Position numbers and translations under genes: made by a program. A DNA stretch of 64,000 bases from positions 124,001 to 188,000 of the forward strand of contig CAJQUW010013662.1 of assembly GCA_907163375.1 (NCBI GenBank). Direction: 5' to 3'. This document shows, piece after piece, positions 59,000-64,000 of this stretch. The notes beneath the pieces were generated by a model. That model was not told the DNA's origin, did not search any database, and saw only the letters and a list, made by a program, of their open reading frames with translations. This DNA comes from Prostheceraeus crozeri (lineage: Eukaryota > Platyhelminthes > Polycladida > Euryleptidae). Every line of letters begins with the position of its first letter. The first letter of the stretch is position 1.

Positions 59000-59052
59000 G
59001 ATTTATTGACATACCGGTTTCAAATACCGTGGTATCCATCATCAGTGGCGAT
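59000..59052 (-). ncRNA. Hammerhead-ribozyme-like motif (Penelope-type), minus strand
   Basis: On the minus strand CTGATGA (59045-59039) is followed by a 17-base stem II (GGATACC pairing with GGTATTT through two G-T pairs), GAAAC (59021-59017), the loop CGGTAT, and GTC (59010-59008) as the cleavage triplet. That is an exact hammerhead core with minimal stem III. Downstream AATAAATCTCAACCATGC is repeated in inverted orientation at ~59354-59373, as in the terminal repeats of Penelope-like elements. Stem I is poorly formed locally, so cleavage would need dimeric RNA or is lost. Confidence 0.5.
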
Positions 59053-59099
59053 AATACAACAAACGGACAGAGTTATATACAAATTTGGACATGAAATCG

Positions 59100-62000
59100 A
59101 TGATGAACACATTTAAAAAAGAGATCCGGACAGTCGCAAGGCAAGAGTACAAATTAAAATCGTCAGTGGGTATAGAAATAGAATGAGCCACGCATTGACA
59201 GAGAAATATCTGTCAGCAAACATAGAAATAGAATAGGTCACCAACTAAAATAAATGCAAAAGTTCGGATGCTGTTTGATTGTTCATGAGGATTCTGCTAT
59301 TCTAGTGTGTTTTGTTTTTGTAATGTATGGTAATAAATCTATAATAAATGTATGGCAATAAATCTCAACCATGCAAAATCTTTACGGCTTCTAGCTGATA
59401 TTGTTTTCGTCAGAATTGAAAATGATTCGGAGTCGACATCTTCCAAAATACTCTGTACAGTCTTACCCACCCATCAATTGCTGTGTGTAATAGTCTCTGA
59501 AACTTCATCTGATTCCACACATGAAAGTTTGTCAAATTTTGACTTCACACAACTAAGCATCGATTTCAATTTTCAACCCTTATCAGGCCAAAGTTTTCGG
59601 AACCCTTTGTTGACCAAGTGTTCACATTTTGTCAACAACCTATTTTTTCACAAATTGACCAATTAATTTCATTTCTTGATGAAGGAATGTTTATGTCAAT
59701 AAATTATTACAGATGCTGATGTATAATGATTGAATATGTATAATATACTATGAACAGCAGGCCTGATGCACAACTTCATGCGTAATAATTTATGCGTAAC
59801 AACTTCATGCGTAAATAATTTATCATAATTTCGATAGTAGTGAAACTAGGGTACGAGTGATTTTGCTTGCTTTCCTATCATTGAGGATTGAATATTCATG
59901 TTGATCACAATATGGTTATTAACCCTTTCATGCATATTGTACTCTCTTGAGGACATTTTGACCCACATCTTTTGGGTCAACATTGCGCAGCAAAAATTTG
60001 TAACCAAAAGAAAGGAGATCAATGCGCTTCTAATGGCATCTCTCTTGACTTCGTACAATCCCTAGAACGCCCGCAATTGCATTTGAAGAAACTTTTATTT
60101 TTTAAAAAACCTTTAATTTTGAAAATAATTTATGCATCAAAGAGTTAATATGATATAATTATATTAATAGGAGCATGAACTTGTATAGACCGATTTTATG
60201 TGATAATGCCCTAAAAACATCAATTGGCAACGGTATACCGGTACAGTGGTATACGGTTTGTAAATCTACGAACATTTGTGTATGAGTGAGTAAGAATTTG
60301 TACAAACGTTGCAATGCATATCACATTCATATTAATCGTGCTGTATTGAAGTGAGGAGAGAGAGAGATAGAGTAATTAGTGAGAGATGGCCTCCAAATAA
60401 TCAACAAATAAATTTTGAATAAAAACCACTATTCATAAAAGCCAATAAAATTATGCTCAAATATACAAAAATGACATGCATTGTCTCCCTTACTTTATAA
60501 ATGATGGCTCATTAATTCCATTGTTACATGATCTATCTGTCGCTTTATCATCAACCAGGTTGCTCATATATCTCAAGACTTTTTCAGATTTTCATCGTAC
60601 TAAAAACTTCAACTGTGAATACAGCGGCGATCATGGTGCAAAGTGTGTTTTTGCTCATCATTTCATCCACTTCACCTATCATTGTCATTATGCAGCACAC
60701 ATTGATATATTGCTTACGTGTAACTTACATGTATTTTGTTTGCTCTCACCAGTTGGGGAATAATCTTTTTGAGCTTTAAGAGAGAGAGAGAGAGAGAGAG
60801 AACAGGAAGGGTAATATAGTTTTCACGGCATATCATTTAGATCAGTCCAATCTCAGTTTTGATGGACGCCAACCATATGGACTTTCACTTGCACAAAAGA
60901 AGAGCGGTGAATTCTGCACAATGTAGCCCTATTCGATGTTGGATACGGTACAGAAAACGGCAATTACTATTGGTTGGTGAAGAACAGTTGAGGAGAAAAC
61001 TGGGGCGAGAAAGGATACATTTATTAAGATGTCCAGAAACCGAAACAACAACTGCGGAATTGACACTGTGCCAGGCTATCCCCTGGTGTAGGCAGCTTAA
61101 TCATTTTGTTCATCTTTAGCAAATCCATCTTTGACAATGATAAACATTTTTTCAAACATTTGTTCTTCAGTCTGAATATGATGCGAAGATTCAGCTCTGT
61201 CTAATAAATTATCCAAACTGGCAAAATCATTCAATGATTATTTACTACACTCAATACTATTCCTATGATACCCAACCACTAGAATCATGTGAAATATATG
61301 TATTGCCGTTGGGAAAACTTTGTTTGAGACTATGTCATTTCAGGGAAGCAAATATTTGTAACTTAACTACGAGTATAAAAGGTTAAATTGAGCAAAAAGT
61401 CAAGATCCTTCTAACAAATATCTGCAAAAATCAATTAAGTGACGCTAGGCTTGAACATAGCATGAACACGAATTAGACTACAATCGGACTTTTACATGTA
61501 TATCAGGACTTCGAAAATGAATTTTTTTAATGAATTATATTATTTTCGCTCCAATTAAAACATTTTTTTCGACTTTTTCTGTTAGACATTCGAATTTGTT
61601 CCCTTTAGCATTCGTTTAGTGCATCATCTCTAGATGGCCAATTTTTGACCCCACACATGTTCGTATGTCATGATTCCGAGGACCTACTGTGGTGCCAAGG
61701 TAACAAAAAATGACTGCTGTATTAGCTTTTTACGCAGACTTTATTATGCCTCATTCGCCGACAAATACAAAGCGATTTGAAACTGATTCTCTATTGTACG
61801 TTGCCAAAAATTAAGAGTCACAGAAGGTGAAAGTAAGCCACGAAATAGAAATTAGATCACGGCACCCTAGATTAAAAGTTTACCCAAACGAGTGGTTTAT
61901 TATCGACCGCCAGTGTATTGTATTCGTAAACAAATGTGCATCGTGAAATACCGTATCTGAAAAGGTGGAACGTTATATTATCATCTTCACCTTTGAGATT

Positions 62001-62510
62001 GTTGATTTGAAATAGGAATAATTAAAAGTTATTTGATTTGCTATCAAAATATGCTTTAGTTTTGCTATTGCTAAACATAAGGTCATTTTCATCGATGTTG
62101 TTTTGTATATTTATCGAATTCATTACCCAGTGTGTATATGAATATCGCGATTGCCGGTTGTACGTTCTTTTCTTCAAGCAGTCGATGTCAACGTTTCAGT
62201 CAATCTGGGAAAAGAGTCCTGATATTGCGTAATAACATTAATTACAGAGAAAGTAGAAACATTTATCGCAATATGACGAATATAATTGATGCACATAAAA
62301 TATACACTGCACATTCTGATATACTGGTAAATACTAAGTAATGATTGTGCAGCGAAGAAGCGCTTGTCAGATCACATAGAAGAAAGAATTGACTTTTGAT
62401 ATGCTAGCAGGAGTTTTATCATTAGTCTGCTTTTTGCTGAAATTTTTCTGTATATCTAGGTGTTCATTCAACCCAGTAGTACGCGACCACAAGTTAGAAA
62501 TGGTTTCACC
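59100..62510. other. No gene; GA microsatellite and an inverted scrap of the 59.0 kb repeat
   Basis: Holds CAATAAATCTCAACCATGC (59354-59373), matching the sequence beside the hammerhead-like motif in inverted orientation, and an (AG)n run at 60779-60801. A plus-strand frame at 60859-61119 shows no known motif. Confidence 0.35.
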
Positions 62511-62514
62511 ACCG

Positions 62515-63058
62515 TAGCTGAAACCCACTGTGATGAAAGCCCACTCAGTGGAAGCACAGTCAACAGAAACCAAACCTCTTAGTGGAAGCCCACTCAGCAG
62601 AGACGCACTCAGCTGAAACCCATTTAACAGAAGCCTACTCAGCCTACTCAGCCTACTCAGATGAAAGCCACTCATCTGAAACCACTGAGTGAAGGCCCAA
62701 TCAGCGATAATCCATTTAGCAGAAACCCATCTAGCGGAAAGTTTCATCTATGATTTATCAATCATATTTGCACATGTGCGTAAAGTGGGCTACACTATAT
62801 AATACATGGCGTGACCACGAACAATGAATTTCGAGTCTGATTGGCTGGTTGTACAGTAATGTACATGGCTTTATTATGTGACTGCTTCATATGTACCCAC
62901 TCTATAAATAATGTTCGGAACTTGCTTGGCACTGCACCAGAATTTGTGTACATGTTAATGCTGACGGTTGAATAAAGTGCATTCTAAACTCTCCTCTATG
63001 ATGGGCCTTCCGGTAAGTGGGCTTCCCGCTGAGTGGGGTCCGCTAATTGGGCTGACAC
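62515..63058. mobile_element. MITE-like unit with tandem subterminal repeats
   Basis: From 62515 to 62745 a 16-17 base phrase of the form GAAACCCACTCAGCAGAAGC recurs about a dozen times with drift, including three direct copies of CCTACTCAG (~62633-62660). At 63005-63058 the complementary phrase occurs (AGTGGGCTTCCCGCTGAGTG, CTAATTGGGCT). Repeats pointing inward from both ends around ~260 bp of unique DNA are typical of foldback/MITE elements with subterminal arrays. No protein. The minus-strand frame 62367-62747 (repeating SRLSRL, AEW/SGF words) is an artefact of the repeats. Confidence 0.5.
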
Positions 63059-64000
63059 TGTTAAGAATCTCTGATGAAGTGCACTCGTGGGTACGCTAGT
63101 ATGCAACAATTTATGAGAAAAAGCAGTCTCACAATGGTGCAATGCATCTGGAAGATGCCCGCTAACGAGGATTTCATCTATATTTGAACTGAATCAATAC
63201 AAATATCATCGCATTACAACCGTCTACCAGGCTGCCTTCTAGGTGTAGACCTATATTCCTTATGATATCATAGCTAGATTAAACACAATAAGATACGACA
63301 CGTGTCCGAAACTGCTTCGTTACTTCTAGCGTCTATAGATATTCTTTCTGGATTTTCTGATTTGCATGAGGTACCTCCGAAAGGACTTCCTGTATCTCTC
63401 CTCATTTCTTTCAATCGCTCTTAGATCATTAATTAGACTTTATAGATAATGGCGCAATTGATGACTAATATTGTCAATTCACCTTTTCAAATTTCATTGC
63501 AGATGATAAGTGTCCTAGCAATATTGCCAAGACTTCCTCACTACTTTTCATATTTAATCGCCTGTGACAATTTAATCAAGAGAAATTCATTTATCTACTG
63601 TATTAATCACAAAGAACGCTATCTTTAATCGCGATAAACTGTAAACGTAGAGATGAAACTGCTGATTGATGGTGAAACAGTTTGCAACAGTAATTTCTCA
63701 GACATTGAACTTTGTAATCCAGTGAACGTCGATAATTTTGTGAAGCCTTTGAGTTCCTAAACGCTTCGAGGAATCGGAATTTCTTCGACCTAATTAAGTA
63801 ATCAGTTGTAGATTGAACTTGAATGGAGGACTTTATTTAGTATTTATATATTCAGACGAGTACATCCGTTATGTGATCGATAATGAGTCTAGCTTCAATA
63901 GCAAATTTACATCTTAGAGATTAACATTGTTTGTGATAGACATCGTTCTGCATTGTTTTGTGCTGCTTGCATCTTTGATATTTAAGATCGCGTATAGGCC
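63059..64000. other. No feature supported
   Basis: AT-rich; nothing recognised up to the window end. Confidence 0.3.

Noticed and set aside
60859-61119. 86-codon plus-strand ORF
   Set aside because: No motif, no neighbour, no upstream signal; likely chance.
62367-62747. 126-codon minus-strand ORF with repeated LSRLSRLSRL
   Set aside because: It is the translation of the ~17-base tandem repeats, not a gene.

Overview
The window looks like intergenic, transposon-rich DNA from an invertebrate animal, probably aquatic. Reasons: no operons or host exon chains are visible, base composition is AT-leaning, and it combines a Polinton, a Penelope-like element, hammerhead-like motifs, several LINE 3' ends, Tc1/mariner, hAT and Harbinger-type elements. 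I found no host protein-coding gene, rRNA or convincing tRNA that I could name. Species cannot be fixed from the sequence.

Left edge (1-5.8 kb): the tail of a virus-like (Polinton/adintovirus-like) element. It has the C-terminal piece of a penton-like minor capsid gene, then a divergent promoter serving a 48-residue acidic ORF (-) and a 125-residue ORF (+) with two SUMO-interaction-like motifs. A satellite-like array follows (1.76-2.34 kb), then two unrecognised minus-strand ORFs (zinc-finger-like and coiled coil), then a ~315 bp unit repeated about three times (4.84-5.78 kb).

5.8-30.3 kb is a transposon graveyard. It holds a hammerhead-ribozyme-like motif (7.95 kb), a dead Tc1 (8.6-9.65 kb), LINE fragments (9.9-10.4 and 14.2-14.5 kb), a near-perfect 746 bp palindrome (15.6-16.4 kb), and a 4.5 kb inverted-repeat element with a 1.65 kb hAT-like element inside it (16.6-21.2 kb). 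A composite of Penelope-like ends, GIY-YIG nuclease and LINE reverse transcriptase lies at 22.25-23.08 kb, a Harbinger-like MITE at 23.3-23.9 kb, and an internally deleted mariner-type element at 25.2-26.0 kb.

30.3-48.3 kb is one Polinton (Maverick), 18.0 kb long including a 1.8 kb Tc1 insertion, with ~0.8-0.95 kb terminal inverted repeats. The full set of Polinton parts can be recognised: penton, packaging ATPase, protein-primed DNA polymerase B, fibre-like protein, major capsid protein, small core/membrane-active proteins, a phospholipase A2-like protein, integrase and adenain-type protease. It is a broken fossil (twenty or more breaks). Its repeats differ by roughly 5% by eye, so it is not very old. 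The Tc1 inside it is younger, has a spliceosomal-type intron, and is nearly intact.

48.3-64 kb is again non-genic: hAT-like elements (49.3-50.3, possibly 55.1-56.0 kb), a cluster of LINE pieces in both orientations (51.4-54.7 kb), a second hammerhead-like motif on the minus strand (59.0 kb), a GA microsatellite, and a MITE-like unit with tandem subterminal repeats (62.5-63.06 kb). All calls were made by eye without database searches.
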